A stretch of DNA of 64,000 nucleotides from Torulaspora globosa (GCF_014133895.1 NC_050731.1:682001-746000), one strand, 5' to 3'. Counted from the stretch's first letter, positions 8,162 to 19,221 are shown. The notes: generated from the sequence alone by a model not told the origin. Translations and numbers: made by a program.

Positions 8162-10078
8162 TTAATAAGCTCTTACTGCCGGTGGTACTGGTTTACATTC
8201 GTTTTCGTCCAAGGTTGTTTGCACAACACCTCTGTATCCTAGACGGACAGGATCAGCCGTGTTCTTTTGCCACGACAAAGTGTGCTTCAACCAGTTTTCG
8301 TCGTCTCTCTCTGGGTAATCTTCTCTTGCGTGAGCACCACGAGATTCCTTTCTTGCAGCTGCAGAAGCTGCCGTCTGTGTTGCATTTGTCAATAAGTTCT
8401 GTAGCTCCAAGGTCTCTACAAGATCGGAGTTCCAGATCATGGATCTATCAGAGACATGGACGTCCTTGAAAGTATTGTCCACTTCAGTGATGTTTCTGAC
8501 ACCGGCGTCCAAAGTTTCCTGAGTTCTAAACACAGAGACATCTGCTTGCATGGTCTTTTGCATGTGTAGTCTGATCTCAGAGGTTGGCCTAGAACCGTCT
8601 GCGGTTCTCAATTTTTCTAAATTGGCAATTGATTCCTTGCCCAAGTCGGAAGGCAAGGGCTTGTGAGGTAGACCCGGTTGTAAGCTATCTGAGATCGTGT
8701 GAGCAACAGCACGGCCAAAGACAACCAAATCTAGTAGCGAATTAGCTCCCAGTCTGTTTGCACCGTGCACAGAAACACATGCGGCTTCACCACAGGCCAA
8801 CAACCCTGGGATTACTTTCTCCTCACCGCTGTTCTCGTCAATGGTCAAAGCTTCACCATTCCATTTCGTTGGGATACCACCCATGTTGTAATGAACGGTG
8901 GGCAACACTGGAATTGGCTGTTTTGTAACATCGACACCGGCAAAAATAGCTGCCGTCTCAGAGATGCCCGGTAGCCTCTCCTTGAGCACTGAAGCTGGCA
9001 GATGCGACAATTGCAAGTAGATATGGTCCTTATCCTTGCCGACACCTCTGCCTTCCTTGATCTCTAGAGTCATGGCACGTGACACGACATCTCTACACGC
9101 CAGGTCCTTGGCCGTAGGGGCATAGCGCTCCATGAACCGCTCACCTTCGCTGTTCACCAGGAAGCCACCCTCACCACGGGCGCCCTCGGTGATCAGACAG
9201 CCAGAACCGTAGATACCAGAAGGATGGAACTGCACAAACTCAAGATCCTGCAATGGGAAGCCCGCACGTGACACCATCGCATTACCGTCACCGGTACAGG
9301 TGTGGGCAGAAGTGCACGAAAAGTACGTTCTCCCGTAGCCACCGGTGGCCATAATGGTCTTGTGGGCCCTGAAACGGTGGATCGTACCGTCCTCCTGGTT
9401 GTAAGCGATCACACCGACCACCTCGCCGTTGTGCGTCAACAGGTCCATCGCGAAATATTCGATGAAAAAATGCGTGTTATGCCTCAATGCCTGACCATAC
9501 AGCGTGTGCAAAAGCGCATGACCAGTTCTATCTGCCACGGCACACGTCCTGTACGCCTGTCCTCCCTTACCGTATTCCTTGGACTGTCCACCGAATGCTC
9601 TCTGGTAAATCCTGCCGGACTCAGTACGCGAGAAAGGCACACCAAAATGCTCCAGCTCAATAATAGACTTGGGAGCCTCTCTCGTCATGTAATGGATCGA
9701 ATCCTGGTCTCCCAGCCAATCTGACCCTTTGACTGTATCGTACATGTGCCACTGCCAGTCGTCCTTATGCATATTCCCGAGAGCCGCGTTGATACCACCC
9801 TGTGCAGCCACCGTGTGAGATCTGGTAGGAAACAATTTCGAGATACACGCAGTCTTGTAGCCTGCCTCGGCAAGACCAAAAGCAGCTCTAAGACCAGCAC
9901 CACCGGCCCCCACCACCACACAGTCATACTCATGGTCCACCACATGATACTTAGAGCCCTTCATCGGATTGGCATCACCCTGCACATCGCCAACCGTCTG
10001 TAATCTCACACAACTTTTCGAAAAATGCCTTTTAAGCGCTCCAAGCCTTAAGGCAACATTACTCCTCACCGACAACAT
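8162..10078 (-). CDS. SDH1: SDH1, succinate dehydrogenase flavoprotein subunit
   Basis: This 638-aa catalytic subunit of respiratory complex II oxidises succinate to fumarate on the matrix side of the inner membrane. A basic N-terminal presequence (about 1-30) precedes the Rossmann FAD motif [13 protein letters not shown] at 54-66. [10 protein letters not shown] at 86-95 carries the histidine (His88) that is covalently linked to FAD. Further active-site blocks are HPSGIYGSG and [20 protein letters not shown]. The C-terminus ends PPAVRAY. Length is close to the 640 aa of yeast Sdh1 (YKL148C). A CACGTG box upstream (10236-10243) lies between it and AVT3. Confidence 0.98.
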   Translation of the reverse strand: MLSVRSNVALRLGALKRHFSKSCVRLQTVGDVQGDANPMKGSKYHVVDHEYDCVVVGAGGAGLRAAFGLAEAGYKTACISKLFPTRSHTVAAQGGINAALGNMHKDDWQWHMYDTVKGSDWLGDQDSIHYMTREAPKSIIELEHFGVPFSRTESGRIYQRAFGGQSKEYGKGGQAYRTCAVADRTGHALLHTLYGQALRHNTHFFIEYFAMDLLTHNGEVVGVIAYNQEDGTIHRFRAHKTIMATGGYGRTYFSCTSAHTCTGDGNAMVSRAGFPLQDLEFVQFHPSGIYGSGCLITEGARGEGGFLVNSEGERFMERYAPTAKDLACRDVVSRAMTLEIKEGRGVGKDKDHIYLQLSHLPASVLKERLPGISETAAIFAGVDVTKQPIPVLPTVHYNMGGIPTKWNGEALTIDENSGEEKVIPGLLACGEAACVSVHGANRLGANSLLDLVVFGRAVAHTISDSLQPGLPHKPLPSDLGKESIANLEKLRTADGSRPTSEIRLHMQKTMQADVSVFRTQETLDAGVRNITEVDNTFKDVHVSDRSMIWNSDLVETLELQNLLTNATQTAASAAARKESRGAHAREDYPERDDENWLKHTLSWQKNTADPVRLGYRGVVQTTLDENECKPVPPAVRAY

Positions 10079-10439
10079 TTTACAACGTAAAACACTTTCA
10101 ACACCACGGTATCAGCACCAACCAATCTGTCTCAGCCTTCGAAGAATCTTACTGATTGCCTTCCCAGAGTACTCTGCTCATTGCTTAGTTATATATACCG
10201 GGGCGACTAAGATCAGTCTCTTTCCCCGAAAACTCTCACGTGACCTTTTCCAACCACCGGGATCGCGGCGCCGAGCTCGCTCCGAAATTTCGCGGTTAAC
10301 TCCGGGACTCCGAGAAGTGTCACAAATTCTTGACATTTTTTTTTTCAACAATTAATTTTTCGATTTACTGACGCGGATGCAGGTCGTTGTATACGTGGTC
10401 ACAATGTAGGTGGATTTGTTGAAGTACTCGTCTTTCTAT
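10079..10439. other. SDH1-AVT3 divergent promoter region
   Basis: This 361-bp spacer contains a TCACGTGA E-box (10236-10243), a CCAAT core at 10122-10126 close to SDH1, a GC-rich patch (10260-10280) and a T-run near 10336. No gene is recognised. Confidence 0.5.
10236..10243. promoter_or_regulatory. Palindromic E-box TCACGTGA between SDH1 and AVT3
   Basis: TCACGTGA is a perfect palindrome containing CACGTG, the core bound by Cbf1-class factors. It could serve either gene. No AT-rich CDEII-like tract follows, so it is not part of a centromere. Confidence 0.35.
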
Positions 10440-12368
10440 ATGACGGGTTGTACGAGTCCTGATCTTAGTTTACACGAAGTAGATGAGCGTCCCGAGATGG
10501 TTTCCCACATGTCGCCTAGTGCTTCAAATGTCTCGCTGGGATCCCTTGCCGGTCAGGGTGGACTCAACATCAGCAGAAGACCCAGTACAACAGCAGCACT
10601 GTTAAAGAACCCGGCACGTGATGAGGATATGGCTAAGTCGTATGGGTCTGTTAATCGTGAGAGCCAGCAGACACTGGAGATAGTGGCTCGCCATTTGGTT
10701 CAGAGTCCTAATAATTTGCAATTGCAGAGCGGCGACATCACTAGAGATCTTTACAGATGGACACAGGACCACCCGGTGCCGCTTCAGAGCGGCGATTTGG
10801 TACAGCCTGTGCCGCAGCGTAGGCGAAGGTCGATGAGTTTCTCTGGAGTGTCCATTCACTCTTCGACGAATCAAAGCTTCTTGCAGCAGGGGGAGCAGCT
10901 GCCGCAGACGGCGATGAGCCACGAAGAAATCACGGCGCCCGGTGGGTTCAGAAGATCGTTCCTGTTGCAGCAGCACCAGCAACGATACGGGGACGACGCC
11001 CCGCCGCCGAATTTCTTTACCAGGAATTTTATCGAGTTTTTGGCTCTGTATGGTCACTTCGCGGGTGAAGATCTTGAGGAGGAAGAGGTTGAGGAGGTGG
11101 AGAGGTGGGAAGCGCGCGATAGGGATGACGAGACTGTGCTGCTGGATCGTCGGGAAAGAGAGTCGAAACGTCACAAGGCAAGCACTTTCAAGGCGGTGCT
11201 ACTGCTTTTGAAATCCTTCATCGGGACCGGGGTGTTGTTTCTGCCCAAGGCGTTCGACAACGGTGGCTGGGCTTTTAGCGCGGTTTGTCTGCTTGTCTGT
11301 GCGGTGGCGTCGTTCATGTGCTTCGTCTCTTTGATAGCCACCAAGGACATGGTGGGCGTCAACGGGTACGGCGACCTGGGCTTGAGGCTCTTTGGGCCCA
11401 AAATGAAGTTTATGATCCTGCTTTCGATCGCTCTGTCGCAAATTGGGTTTTCTGCAGCCTACGTGGTCTTCACAGCGACAAACTTGAAGGTGTTCTGCGA
11501 GAACGTGCTGGGCGTGTACCGTGATGCTGTGGGACTGGCAGGCTATATCTTATTTCAAACGCTACTGTTCATTCCGCTGGCATTGACTCGAAACATCGCC
11601 AAGCTGAGCGGCACGACACTTGTGGCGGACGTGTTCATACTGCTGGGTCTCATCTACGTCTATTACTATCCTTCCTACTACATCTTCAAGCATGGCATTG
11701 CGTCCGAATCGATGCAGACGTTCAATAAATCGGACTGGTCACTTTTCGTTGGAACTGCCATCTTCACTTTTGAGGGCATCGGGCTCCTGATCCCGATCCA
11801 GGAGTCCATGGAGAAACCCGCTCTGTTCAACAAATGTTTACTTGGCGTGATGGGTGCAGTCACCCTTCTGTTTATCTCAAGCGCTCTCCTGTGTTACGCA
11901 GCATTCGGTTCCAAAGTCGAAGTTGTCGTTTTGCTCAATTTCCCACAGGACTCTGCCTTCACCAAATCCTCACAACTGCTATACGCATTGGCGATTCTCC
12001 TCTCCACCCCTCTGCAACTGTTTCCAGCTATTCGTATCCTAGAAAACTGGTCTTTTCCTACAAACGCTTCAGGGAAACACAATCCACGCATCAAATGGTT
12101 GAAGAATTACTTCCGAGCTGCCATTGTGATCCTCACGTCATTGGTCGCATGGATCGGTGCAAATGACCTGGATAAGTTCGTATCTCTGGTTGGCTCCGTC
12201 GCCTGCGTCCCATTAATCTACGTGTATCCACCTTTATTGCATTTCAAGGCCTTCAAGGACAGAGGCGCCTCCAAACTTTCACTCGTGGCAGATCTATCCA
12301 TCGCCGCCATCGGCATACTGATAATGATCTATAATTCCTACCAGAGCACGTTAATGTGGGGCTCTTGA
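10440..12368 (+). CDS. AVT3: AVT3/AVT4-type vacuolar amino acid exporter
   Basis: This 642-aa member of the amino acid/auxin permease family exports amino acids from the vacuole. The N-terminal 245 residues are hydrophilic and Ser/Gln-rich with basic clusters (RRRRSMSFSG). The transporter domain starts at STFKAVLLLLKSFIGTGVLFLPKAF and contains about eleven hydrophobic segments to the C-terminus. The start is the ATG at 10440; the frame upstream has only GTG at 10410. By position (YKL146W between SDH1 and RPT1) it is AVT3; because the lineage appears not to be duplicated, it probably represents both Avt3 and Avt4. Confidence 0.92.
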   Translation: MTGCTSPDLSLHEVDERPEMVSHMSPSASNVSLGSLAGQGGLNISRRPSTTAALLKNPARDEDMAKSYGSVNRESQQTLEIVARHLVQSPNNLQLQSGDITRDLYRWTQDHPVPLQSGDLVQPVPQRRRRSMSFSGVSIHSSTNQSFLQQGEQLPQTAMSHEEITAPGGFRRSFLLQQHQQRYGDDAPPPNFFTRNFIEFLALYGHFAGEDLEEEEVEEVERWEARDRDDETVLLDRRERESKRHKASTFKAVLLLLKSFIGTGVLFLPKAFDNGGWAFSAVCLLVCAVASFMCFVSLIATKDMVGVNGYGDLGLRLFGPKMKFMILLSIALSQIGFSAAYVVFTATNLKVFCENVLGVYRDAVGLAGYILFQTLLFIPLALTRNIAKLSGTTLVADVFILLGLIYVYYYPSYYIFKHGIASESMQTFNKSDWSLFVGTAIFTFEGIGLLIPIQESMEKPALFNKCLLGVMGAVTLLFISSALLCYAAFGSKVEVVVLLNFPQDSAFTKSSQLLYALAILLSTPLQLFPAIRILENWSFPTNASGKHNPRIKWLKNYFRAAIVILTSLVAWIGANDLDKFVSLVGSVACVPLIYVYPPLLHFKAFKDRGASKLSLVADLSIAAIGILIMIYNSYQSTLMWGS

Positions 12369-12465
12369 ATGGCTTATAAGTCTTCATCACTATCAATTTG
12401 AGTCTTCGTATATTGTGATTCCTTGGTAACTTACATCTAGTCCAAAGTATAAACTATAAGGGCTA

Positions 12466-12474
12466 TTTGCCACC
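12466..12474 (-). promoter_or_regulatory. PACE box (Rpn4 site) of RPT1
   Basis: TTTGCCACC on the plus strand is GGTGGCAAA on the minus strand, an exact match to the proteasome-associated control element bound by Rpn4. It lies 57 bp upstream of the RPT1 ATG. PACE boxes are found upstream of most yeast proteasome genes, which supports the function. Confidence 0.85.
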
Positions 12475-12530
12475 GAACCAACGGTAACTCGCCAGTGAAG
12501 TCGATCTTGCAGGGAGTATAGTGATTTACA

Positions 12531-13952
12531 ATGCCGCCAAAGGAGGATTGGGAGAAGTACAAGGCGCCAGTTGAGGATGAGGCTGAAAAATCAGCTGCCG
12601 ATGAGAAAAATGTTCCTCTAACAGAGGGAGATATTCAAGTGCTTAAGACATATGGGGCAGCACCTTATGCTGGCAAGCTTAAACAGACTGAGAAGGATCT
12701 GAAGGATATAGAAAATAGAATCAAGGAAAAGGCAGGCGTTAAGGAAAGTGATACAGGGCTGGCACCTTCGCATCTTTGGGATATCATGGGAGACAGACAA
12801 AGATTGAGCGAAGAACATCCCTTGCAGGTTGCTCGTTGCACCAAGATCATCAGGAGCAGCGATAATGAGAATGGGAACCGAAACGAAGATGGGCTGGATT
12901 CAGCCACTCTCGCCGGAAACGGTCTCGAGGCTAGCGAGTCTCGTGAAGCAGCTGAAGGGGACGACGATGAGGGTGCCAAGTATGTTATCAATTTGAAGCA
13001 GATCGCTAAGTTCGTGGTGGGACTAGGCGAGCGAGTATCTCCGACGGATATTGAAGAAGGCATGAGAGTGGGCGTCGATAGATCGAAGTACCACATCGAA
13101 TTACCCCTTCCTCCAAGGATCGACCCTTCTGTGACTATGATGACTGTGGAGGAGAAGCCGGACGTTACTTACAGCGATGTAGGTGGTTGTAAAGAGCAGA
13201 TTGAGAAGTTGAGAGAAGTGGTAGAGCTACCTCTGCTGTCCCCAGAAAGATTTGCAGCACTTGGTATAGATCCACCTAAAGGTATTCTATTGTACGGACC
13301 TCCCGGTACAGGTAAGACCCTTTGCGCTCGTGCGGTTGCCAACAGAACAGACGCAACGTTTATTAGAGTCATTGGTTCAGAGCTGGTTCAAAAGTACGTT
13401 GGTGAAGGTGCACGTATGGTGCGAGAACTATTTGAGATGGCCAGGACGAAAAAGGCATGCATTGTGTTCTTCGATGAAATCGATGCCATTGGTGGCGCGC
13501 GTTTTGATGATGGTGCAGGTGGTGATAACGAAGTGCAGAGAACTATGCTGGAGCTTATCACACAACTGGATGGTTTCGATCCTCGTGGTAACATTAAAGT
13601 CATGTTTGCCACGAATAGGCCCAACACGTTGGATCCCGCTTTGTTAAGACCGGGCAGAATCGACCGTAAAGTGGAATTCTCGCTACCAGACCTGGAAGGA
13701 CGCGCAAATATTTTCCGTATTCATTCAAAATCAATGAGTGTTGAGAGGGGCATAAGGTGGGAACTTATTTCAAGGCTTTGTCCGAACTCGACAGGAGCAG
13801 AATTAAGATCGGTTTGCACAGAGGCAGGTATGTTTGCCATCAGGGCCAGAAGGAAGGTAGCAACTGAGAAGGATTTCTTAAAAGCTGTTGAAAAAGTCAT
13901 CAATGGTTACAAGAAATTTAGCTCCACTTCTCGTTATATGCAATATAACTAG
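12531..13952 (+). CDS. RPT1: RPT1, 26S proteasome regulatory ATPase
   Basis: This 473-aa AAA ATPase is one of six Rpt subunits forming the unfolding ring of the 19S particle. A hydrophilic, acidic N-terminus precedes an OB-type region. The AAA domain has Walker A GPPGTGKT at 256-263, Walker [13 protein letters not shown], and the second region of homology ([19 protein letters not shown]). The C-terminus [10 protein letters not shown] is that of yeast Rpt1 (467 aa, YKL145W). Residues about 100-150 carry a low-complexity insert ([10 protein letters not shown] and an acidic stretch). A PACE box lies 57 bp upstream. Confidence 0.98.
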   Translation: MPPKEDWEKYKAPVEDEAEKSAADEKNVPLTEGDIQVLKTYGAAPYAGKLKQTEKDLKDIENRIKEKAGVKESDTGLAPSHLWDIMGDRQRLSEEHPLQVARCTKIIRSSDNENGNRNEDGLDSATLAGNGLEASESREAAEGDDDEGAKYVINLKQIAKFVVGLGERVSPTDIEEGMRVGVDRSKYHIELPLPPRIDPSVTMMTVEEKPDVTYSDVGGCKEQIEKLREVVELPLLSPERFAALGIDPPKGILLYGPPGTGKTLCARAVANRTDATFIRVIGSELVQKYVGEGARMVRELFEMARTKKACIVFFDEIDAIGGARFDDGAGGDNEVQRTMLELITQLDGFDPRGNIKVMFATNRPNTLDPALLRPGRIDRKVEFSLPDLEGRANIFRIHSKSMSVERGIRWELISRLCPNSTGAELRSVCTEAGMFAIRARRKVATEKDFLKAVEKVINGYKKFSSTSRYMQYN

Positions 13953-14112
13953 TTGTGTAGTAAGATGCATAAACTTCATCGGCATAAACATGCCAGCGCG
14001 AGGGACTTGTTGCTGCCCAGCGTTGGACAGCTCTGATTGAAATTTTTTGTATAGTACATAGTATATGCAATGCGAAATAGTAAACAAATTAATTTCGGGC
14101 ATCGATTCACCC

Positions 14113-14745
14113 TCACTCCCACCAGCTCACCACACCCATGCCGTCAGTTTGACAACTGCCCAGTATAGCGTAAGCGGGTGGCTTTGTAACTGCGGTTTGC
14201 GGTAAACCTTCCTCCATCTCTTGCTGCTGAGCTTGCTCTTCCAGCTCTCGCTCTTTAGGTGATTTTGGCTTGACATCCACAAAGATCTCCTGCTCTACTC
14301 TGAATCTAATCTTCTCATTAACATCGAAGTAAAGTTTCGTCTCTTCATCCATTGGCCAAACCCAAGCATTATCGTCTGGAGAGTAGTAACAACCTTCGAA
14401 AAGCATCTTCTTGGGTATAAAGATATCGTCGAATAGACCAAGCAAAGACACTTTGATGCCCTCCGCAGTGCACTTCGAAACCCAGCCTGTGATCACTTCG
14501 CCCGCAAAAGGCTTGAATACAAGTGCTCTGAAGGTCACATATATATATGAAGCTCCATCACCTGGCTTCAATTGGCCTTCATCCACCTCTAGTAAATCAT
14601 AAATCGTAATGCAAAGCCCAACATGCGGAATTATCTTGTTGGCGAATTTCTTATTCAACTGGTGAGTCACAGAATACACAGTATCTCGATGAAACTGATC
14701 CGGAGCAATTCTGACCAGGTCATTTATCTTACTCAGTATAAACAT
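14113..14745 (-). CDS. RPC25: RPC25, RNA polymerase III subunit (Rpb7-like)
   Basis: This 210-aa subunit forms the Rpc25-Rpc17 stalk of RNA polymerase III and acts in transcription initiation. The start MFILSKINDLVRI at 14745 matches yeast Rpc25 (212 aa); a longer frame to 14760 has only GTG. The N-terminal Rpb7-type domain (about 1-80) is followed by the S1-like OB domain (WVSKCTAEGIKVSLLGLFDDIFIP). The C-terminus ILGSCQTDGMGVVSWWE is characteristic. It shares a 233-bp divergent promoter with LTV1 that carries PAC and RRPE-like sites, consistent with co-regulation of Pol III and ribosome assembly genes. Confidence 0.97.
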   Translation of the reverse strand: MFILSKINDLVRIAPDQFHRDTVYSVTHQLNKKFANKIIPHVGLCITIYDLLEVDEGQLKPGDGASYIYVTFRALVFKPFAGEVITGWVSKCTAEGIKVSLLGLFDDIFIPKKMLFEGCYYSPDDNAWVWPMDEETKLYFDVNEKIRFRVEQEIFVDVKPKSPKERELEEQAQQQEMEEGLPQTAVTKPPAYAILGSCQTDGMGVVSWWE

Positions 14746-14850
14746 AGATCCCAGCAGCACTTATTCAAGTGCTCGACTTGCCTTAGCAGCTACCATTGAG
14801 CTGAACATCGGTTATAATTGGTATTATTTTTCAATGTCCGTATTTAGTGA

Positions 14851-14864
14851 CTGAAAAATTTCAG
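14851..14864. promoter_or_regulatory. RRPE-like element between RPC25 and LTV1
   Basis: CTGAAAAATTTCAG is a near-perfect inverted repeat close to the ribosomal RNA processing element TGAAAAATTTT bound by Stb3. It sits 23 bp from a PAC-like array, the usual RRPE-PAC pairing. Confidence 0.6.
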
Positions 14865-14886
14865 GTCAATAAACTAGATGCGATAC

Positions 14887-14906
14887 GAGATGAGATGAGA
14901 TGAGAT
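14887..14906. promoter_or_regulatory. PAC-like array (GAGAT)4 between RPC25 and LTV1
   Basis: Four head-to-tail GAGAT units create three overlapping GATGAGAT cores, the PAC motif bound by Dot6/Tod6. It is 73 bp upstream of the LTV1 ATG and 142 bp from RPC25, so it could regulate both. Confidence 0.6.
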
Positions 14907-14978
14907 AAAGTGCTAAGAAAGCGGTTATCTCTATCTTGGTCTCAATTCTATCAATTGATTGGCAATCGACTCCAGAAC

Positions 14979-16343
14979 ATGTCGAAGAGATTCAGCAAGA
15001 AAAATGCACAAAAGTACGTTGTCGTTCACAGACCGCACGATGATCCTCATTACTATGATTCAAACGCTACCGACCATGTTCTGGTTCCTGTAGCTTCTCC
15101 AGGACAAAAGCCTGGTTCAAAAGACACGCAAGGGATACTGGAGCGAAAATCGGCTTCACAACGGTTGGAGAAGCGCAACGAACACTTGGGTGAAGCAGCT
15201 CTATATGGGATTACTTTCGATGACTCCAAATACGACTACACTCAGCATTTGAGACCCATTGGTAGAGATCCTGAGAACTCATTCTTTATCCCAGCGAAGA
15301 CGAGTGAGCCCAAGAAGAAGTCCCTTGACGATTTATTGGTCGAGCCTAGATATGGGGACGAACAACAAGCGGCGAAAGGGAGCAGCTCTGTCTTCCAGAG
15401 AGGGATTGCCAAACCGGAGTACCTGCTCCATCAGCAGGAAGTGCCTGAAGAGATCAGTGGGTTCAGACCAGACCTGAATCCGGCATTGCGAGAGGTGCTG
15501 GAAGCGCTAGAAGACGAGGCTTATGTGGTCAACGACGACATTGTGGTTAAAAAATCTGATTTGAAGACGCAAGAGGGTGCAAGCGAGCAGGATAACGAAG
15601 AAGACGACATATTTGCAGAGCTGCTCGAAAGCGGGCAAGCCGAAGATGCAGAAGCATTCGCAGACCAGCTGGACGAGTGGGACGTCGATAACCTGGGGGA
15701 TTATGAAGAGGAGCAGTATCATGAAGAGCTGGCTACATTCGCAAACGTTGAGAACCTAGAGGACCTGAGAAACCTCGATTACCAAGCGGACGTCAGAAGG
15801 TTCCAGAAGCAACAAAAGCAGGCCAACGACACAGACGGCGAACTTGAAGAGCTCGAGAGTCTCAGCCCAGAACTCGAAGACCAAGACGTCCTCGGCGATC
15901 TGCCAAGCTTCGCACAGAAGGCGGGCAAAAAGAGGAAAGAGCGTCGCAAGAAGGGCGCTATGTCCGACGTCTCTGGCTTTTCGATGACTTCGAGCGCCAT
16001 TGCACGTACTGAGACAATGACTGTTTTGGACGACAAATACGACCAGATAATATCGGGCTACGAAAACTACCAGGAGGAACAGCTAGAAGACGAAGACAAC
16101 TACCAACCGTTCGACATGTCCAAGGAGCGGCCCGACTTCGAATCGATGTTGGACGACTTCCTCGACAACTATGAGCTCGACAGCGGCGGCCGCAAGTTGG
16201 TCAAGAAAGACGAAGAGATAGACAGGCTGAAGCGAGCTGCCGATGAGGTAAGTAAAGGCAAGTTGTCGCAGCGAAGAAATCGCGAGAGAAACAACAAAGC
16301 GGTCAACAAAATCACAAACACTCTAAGCGCACTACAACTGTGA
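14979..16343 (+). CDS. LTV1: LTV1, 40S subunit biogenesis factor
   Basis: This 454-aa protein helps assemble the 40S head (around uS3, eS10 and uS10) and is removed after phosphorylation by Hrr25. The start MSKRFSKKNAQKYVVVHRPH matches the conserved N-terminus of Ltv1 (463 aa, YKL143W). The frame extends upstream to 14910 but only with GTG. Acidic stretches (EEDDIFAELLESGQAED, QLEDEDNYQPFD) and a basic RKERRKKGAMSDVSG segment, where the known kinase sites cluster, are present. The promoter has RRPE and PAC sites. Confidence 0.96.
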   Translation: MSKRFSKKNAQKYVVVHRPHDDPHYYDSNATDHVLVPVASPGQKPGSKDTQGILERKSASQRLEKRNEHLGEAALYGITFDDSKYDYTQHLRPIGRDPENSFFIPAKTSEPKKKSLDDLLVEPRYGDEQQAAKGSSSVFQRGIAKPEYLLHQQEVPEEISGFRPDLNPALREVLEALEDEAYVVNDDIVVKKSDLKTQEGASEQDNEEDDIFAELLESGQAEDAEAFADQLDEWDVDNLGDYEEEQYHEELATFANVENLEDLRNLDYQADVRRFQKQQKQANDTDGELEELESLSPELEDQDVLGDLPSFAQKAGKKRKERRKKGAMSDVSGFSMTSSAIARTETMTVLDDKYDQIISGYENYQEEQLEDEDNYQPFDMSKERPDFESMLDDFLDNYELDSGGRKLVKKDEEIDRLKRAADEVSKGKLSQRRNRERNNKAVNKITNTLSALQL

Positions 16344-16415
16344 ATCATTACAGAGCTCTAGCCGCTTGCAGAGTCGCCATAAGCAGCTAGAAGCTGATTC
16401 TTGAAGAGTTGGCAG

Positions 16416-16427
16416 GATCACGTGATC
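16416..16427. promoter_or_regulatory. 12-bp palindrome with CACGTG core upstream of MRP8
   Basis: GATCACGTGATC is a perfect 12-bp palindrome 98 bp before the MRP8 ATG, in the 181-bp LTV1-MRP8 spacer. It matches an extended E-box of the Cbf1 class (RTCACGTGAY). No centromere elements follow. Confidence 0.45.
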
Positions 16428-16524
16428 TCATTAGCACCATTGATTAACAGGGAGACGAGGCTGACAAGAAGGGTTCACTTTGACTAACAACTAGAAGGTA
16501 TAGAAGACTTCAAATAGGATCGAG

Positions 16525-17160
16525 ATGTCTAGTGAATTGGAATTGTTGAAACAGCAGGTAGCTGAATTGCAGGAGTTGGTGAAACGTCAGAGTTTGATCA
16601 TTTCAAAGACTGGTCAAAATGTGTTGGAATTGCAAGTGGCTAGGCAGAAGGCCGGAGTGGAAGCGTTTGGCAAAGCACCTGCTTCCAAGTCTGGTTCCCA
16701 GGTTGAAGCAGCAGACTATGCTACAAACGAAGATTTGGTGCAGTTAGTCGGAGAACTTCAGGGACAATTGGAAAATATTGAGGAGAGGTCGATTAGGAGA
16801 CTGGTGAACTCGACAAAAAGCGATCCAAAGGATTTAATATCGCCTTTACCCAACTCGGATGCTGAAATTCCTGCAGAAGGCTTCTTCCCGAGATCGTTGG
16901 AGGAATTCGAGAGAATCTCTGACACGGCGTTGTACAAACTAGCCAAGTTTTACGAGTTGTTGCCTCCAAGTTTGAAGGAACAAGAGCAATTCGAGGACTA
17001 TCTTGAGGGGAAAGTGGAAGAGTTCCATATCAGTGAGATTAAAGACGAAGAAGTGGAGAAAGAGTTGAAGAAATATTCTTCCGATCAGTTGGAGGATGTC
17101 TTCAACGATGTGGCTCGCTACCTTGGCTTGAAGTTGAGAAGAGGTACTTCCACATGGTGA
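16525..17160 (+). CDS. MRP8: MRP8, protein of uncertain function
   Basis: This 211-aa protein matches yeast Mrp8 (YKL142W, 219 aa) by position and by its coiled-coil start LELLKQQVAELQELVKRQ. A second helical region near 75-90 contains LVQLVGELQGQLENIEER. The C-terminus YLGLKLRRGTSTW is distinctive. It was once listed as a mitoribosomal protein, but it has no clear presequence here, so a cytosolic location seems more likely. The true biochemical role is unknown. Confidence 0.88.
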   Translation: MSSELELLKQQVAELQELVKRQSLIISKTGQNVLELQVARQKAGVEAFGKAPASKSGSQVEAADYATNEDLVQLVGELQGQLENIEERSIRRLVNSTKSDPKDLISPLPNSDAEIPAEGFFPRSLEEFERISDTALYKLAKFYELLPPSLKEQEQFEDYLEGKVEEFHISEIKDEEVEKELKKYSSDQLEDVFNDVARYLGLKLRRGTSTW

Positions 17161-17241
17161 TAGCCTGCTTTTGTGGTTATTCCGAGTTATGTGCTCGTTC
17201 CTATATTACATTTTGTGGCGGAAGTATGTATGCGTATCTAA

Positions 17242-19221
17242 TTAATGCGATCTTTTTACATGCGCTTGATTATGATCTTGTTCTCTGTGACGCTTCAAAT
17301 CTCTGCCTTGCTCTTTTGGCTGGAGAGGCTTAGCATCAGGGAATATTTCAAGTTCTTGCTCTTTGATCTCTCTCTTCCAGTCCCATCTTTTTCTAACATA
17401 CAGCTCCATCTTCCAGTTCTTCCACACCTGTCTACCGTAAACACTATTCTTCACCTTCTCAGACTCGCCGACCAATGCAGAGGCAATGCGTTCCTTGTAT
17501 AATGTTAGCTTCGCTGTGAAAACCCAAAGTTTATCCATGATGTGGGAGCCGTAGGCGTTACAAGCTAGATTGACGACATCCTTGCTCAGTACATTCAACA
17601 AAAGCTTCCTCTTGATGGTATCAACTCGCTCGGGTTGCAGCACATGCTCCACGACATGCGAGAACACGCCATGGTAACACATCTGCAAAAGCCTTTCCTC
17701 CGGTAACGACAACATACTTTCGATGGTTGCAGATAAGAACTTATCGTCATAGTCAATGATTTTCTCCAAGAACAAGGATCTTCTTCTCTCCTCTGCCGTA
17801 GGCCAATCGTCTCTCGTGTTTCCTAAGGTGGAAGAGTTCAAAAGTAAACAGGACTCTAGGATGTTTTTATCTGATGACTCTTTGGGGTAATATTTGGCAA
17901 TCAATTGCTCGATGACCTTCTCTCTTAGGTAGTTGTCCTGCTTTATGCTAGCGTTAATAATTGAGGTTCCGAAATCCATATTTGAGTTTAGCAGCATACT
18001 CAGTTCAGGTACTACTGCATCCAAGATTTCACTAACCTCTTTATTCTTGAGAGTCTCAAGCAAAGCTTGTAAAACAAAAGCGGCTGTGGAATCTCTTTTG
18101 GCGAGTTTGGCGATTCTGTCCTTCATATAGAGGACATATAACCTTTGAACATATTTCAGTCTAGCATGCATAACAACGTTCTGCAGAAAATGAGAGCCAA
18201 CCGGATCGGACAGGAGATATTCCACAAATGACTCTTCCTTTGAGTCCTTCTCCTCGGAGGTATTGAAGGCCAACCTCCAGAAAGACCGGTCTCGATCAAA
18301 TATACCTTCCACCTGTATTATCAGCTGTATTACGGGTGATGCTACTTTGTCGACACAATATTCTCTAAACTTAGTCACTTCAGTGGGACTTATCTCAGAC
18401 CTCGACTTGGCGTCTCCAGAGAACTGTTTGTACAACGTGCTCATCATCTCGCGTAGCTCTTTCTTAAATGATTCAGGTGTCTGATATGCCTTGTCAAAGT
18501 CCTCATTGTCTTTAATATCTATCATTTTACGAGCAATTTTGGACTTCTTGGAACGTAATGCAGAATTGTTCATGGTGCTATTGGGTAATCTCTTGGACGA
18601 CAAAACCAATATCAGTATTCGCAGAACGTGCGACGCGTATTGCTGTTTAATCATAGCTTTCAGATGGCTCTTAAGTTCGTTCAGCATGAACAAAAACATG
18701 TTCTCCATAGTGACGTGCACATTACCGTCTCCCATTGCAGCTTCATCAAAACTAGGAGTCAAAAGCTCCTTCTCAACTAACGCTGCGCTTCTAACGAATA
18801 AGGTCTCGAGAACATGAGAAGCATACTTGTGACAAGCTAAGTTGAAGAAAAACCCATTGCAGGCTTTAAAAATCGCTTTCAACTGATCGTCGTTACAATT
18901 CAAAATGACACGTTCAACAAGTTTTGAGCAGATCTGCGAAGTGACTAACTTAAGTTCCTTGCCTTGAAACTCTTCAAAGACTCTGGTAACAAAATGACTT
19001 TTCTCCTCCGGAGACTCGAATGCATCCATGGCTAAAGTTGCTTCCGTTTGCTTAAAGTACTCTAATTCATCTCGATCCAAGATACCAAAGAACGTTTTAG
19101 GATCCGAATCTTCGGAATTGTCTGCTCCATGAGCTTCGTGTTCATCAGGCTGTTGCTCGATGGCTATGAACTCATCTTTTTGAGTTTTTTTCAAATGTTT
19201 CCTTCCTCTCACTTTCCCCAT
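17242..19221 (-). CDS. NOP9: NOP9, Pumilio-repeat pre-18S rRNA binding protein
   Basis: This 659-aa nucleolar RNA-binding protein binds the 20S pre-rRNA near the D-site and blocks premature cleavage by Nob1. It matches Nop9 (YJL010C, 666 aa). The start [17 protein letters not shown] at 19221 is basic; five extra codons upstream begin with TTG. Multiple Pumilio-type helical repeats are visible, with blocks such as [43 protein letters not shown] and [16 protein letters not shown]. The C-terminal tail is basic ([21 protein letters not shown]). A perfect PAC site lies about 90 bp upstream. Confidence 0.95.
   Translation of the reverse strand: MGKVRGRKHLKKTQKDEFIAIEQQPDEHEAHGADNSEDSDPKTFFGILDRDELEYFKQTEATLAMDAFESPEEKSHFVTRVFEEFQGKELKLVTSQICSKLVERVILNCNDDQLKAIFKACNGFFFNLACHKYASHVLETLFVRSAALVEKELLTPSFDEAAMGDGNVHVTMENMFLFMLNELKSHLKAMIKQQYASHVLRILILVLSSKRLPNSTMNNSALRSKKSKIARKMIDIKDNEDFDKAYQTPESFKKELREMMSTLYKQFSGDAKSRSEISPTEVTKFREYCVDKVASPVIQLIIQVEGIFDRDRSFWRLAFNTSEEKDSKEESFVEYLLSDPVGSHFLQNVVMHARLKYVQRLYVLYMKDRIAKLAKRDSTAAFVLQALLETLKNKEVSEILDAVVPELSMLLNSNMDFGTSIINASIKQDNYLREKVIEQLIAKYYPKESSDKNILESCLLLNSSTLGNTRDDWPTAEERRRSLFLEKIIDYDDKFLSATIESMLSLPEERLLQMCYHGVFSHVVEHVLQPERVDTIKRKLLLNVLSKDVVNLACNAYGSHIMDKLWVFTAKLTLYKERIASALVGESEKVKNSVYGRQVWKNWKMELYVRKRWDWKREIKEQELEIFPDAKPLQPKEQGRDLKRHREQDHNQAHVKRSH

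Noticed and set aside
10236..10243. E-box as a possible centromere CDEI
   Set aside because: No AT-rich CDEII tract or CDEIII sequence follows at this site, nor at the other CACGTG sites.
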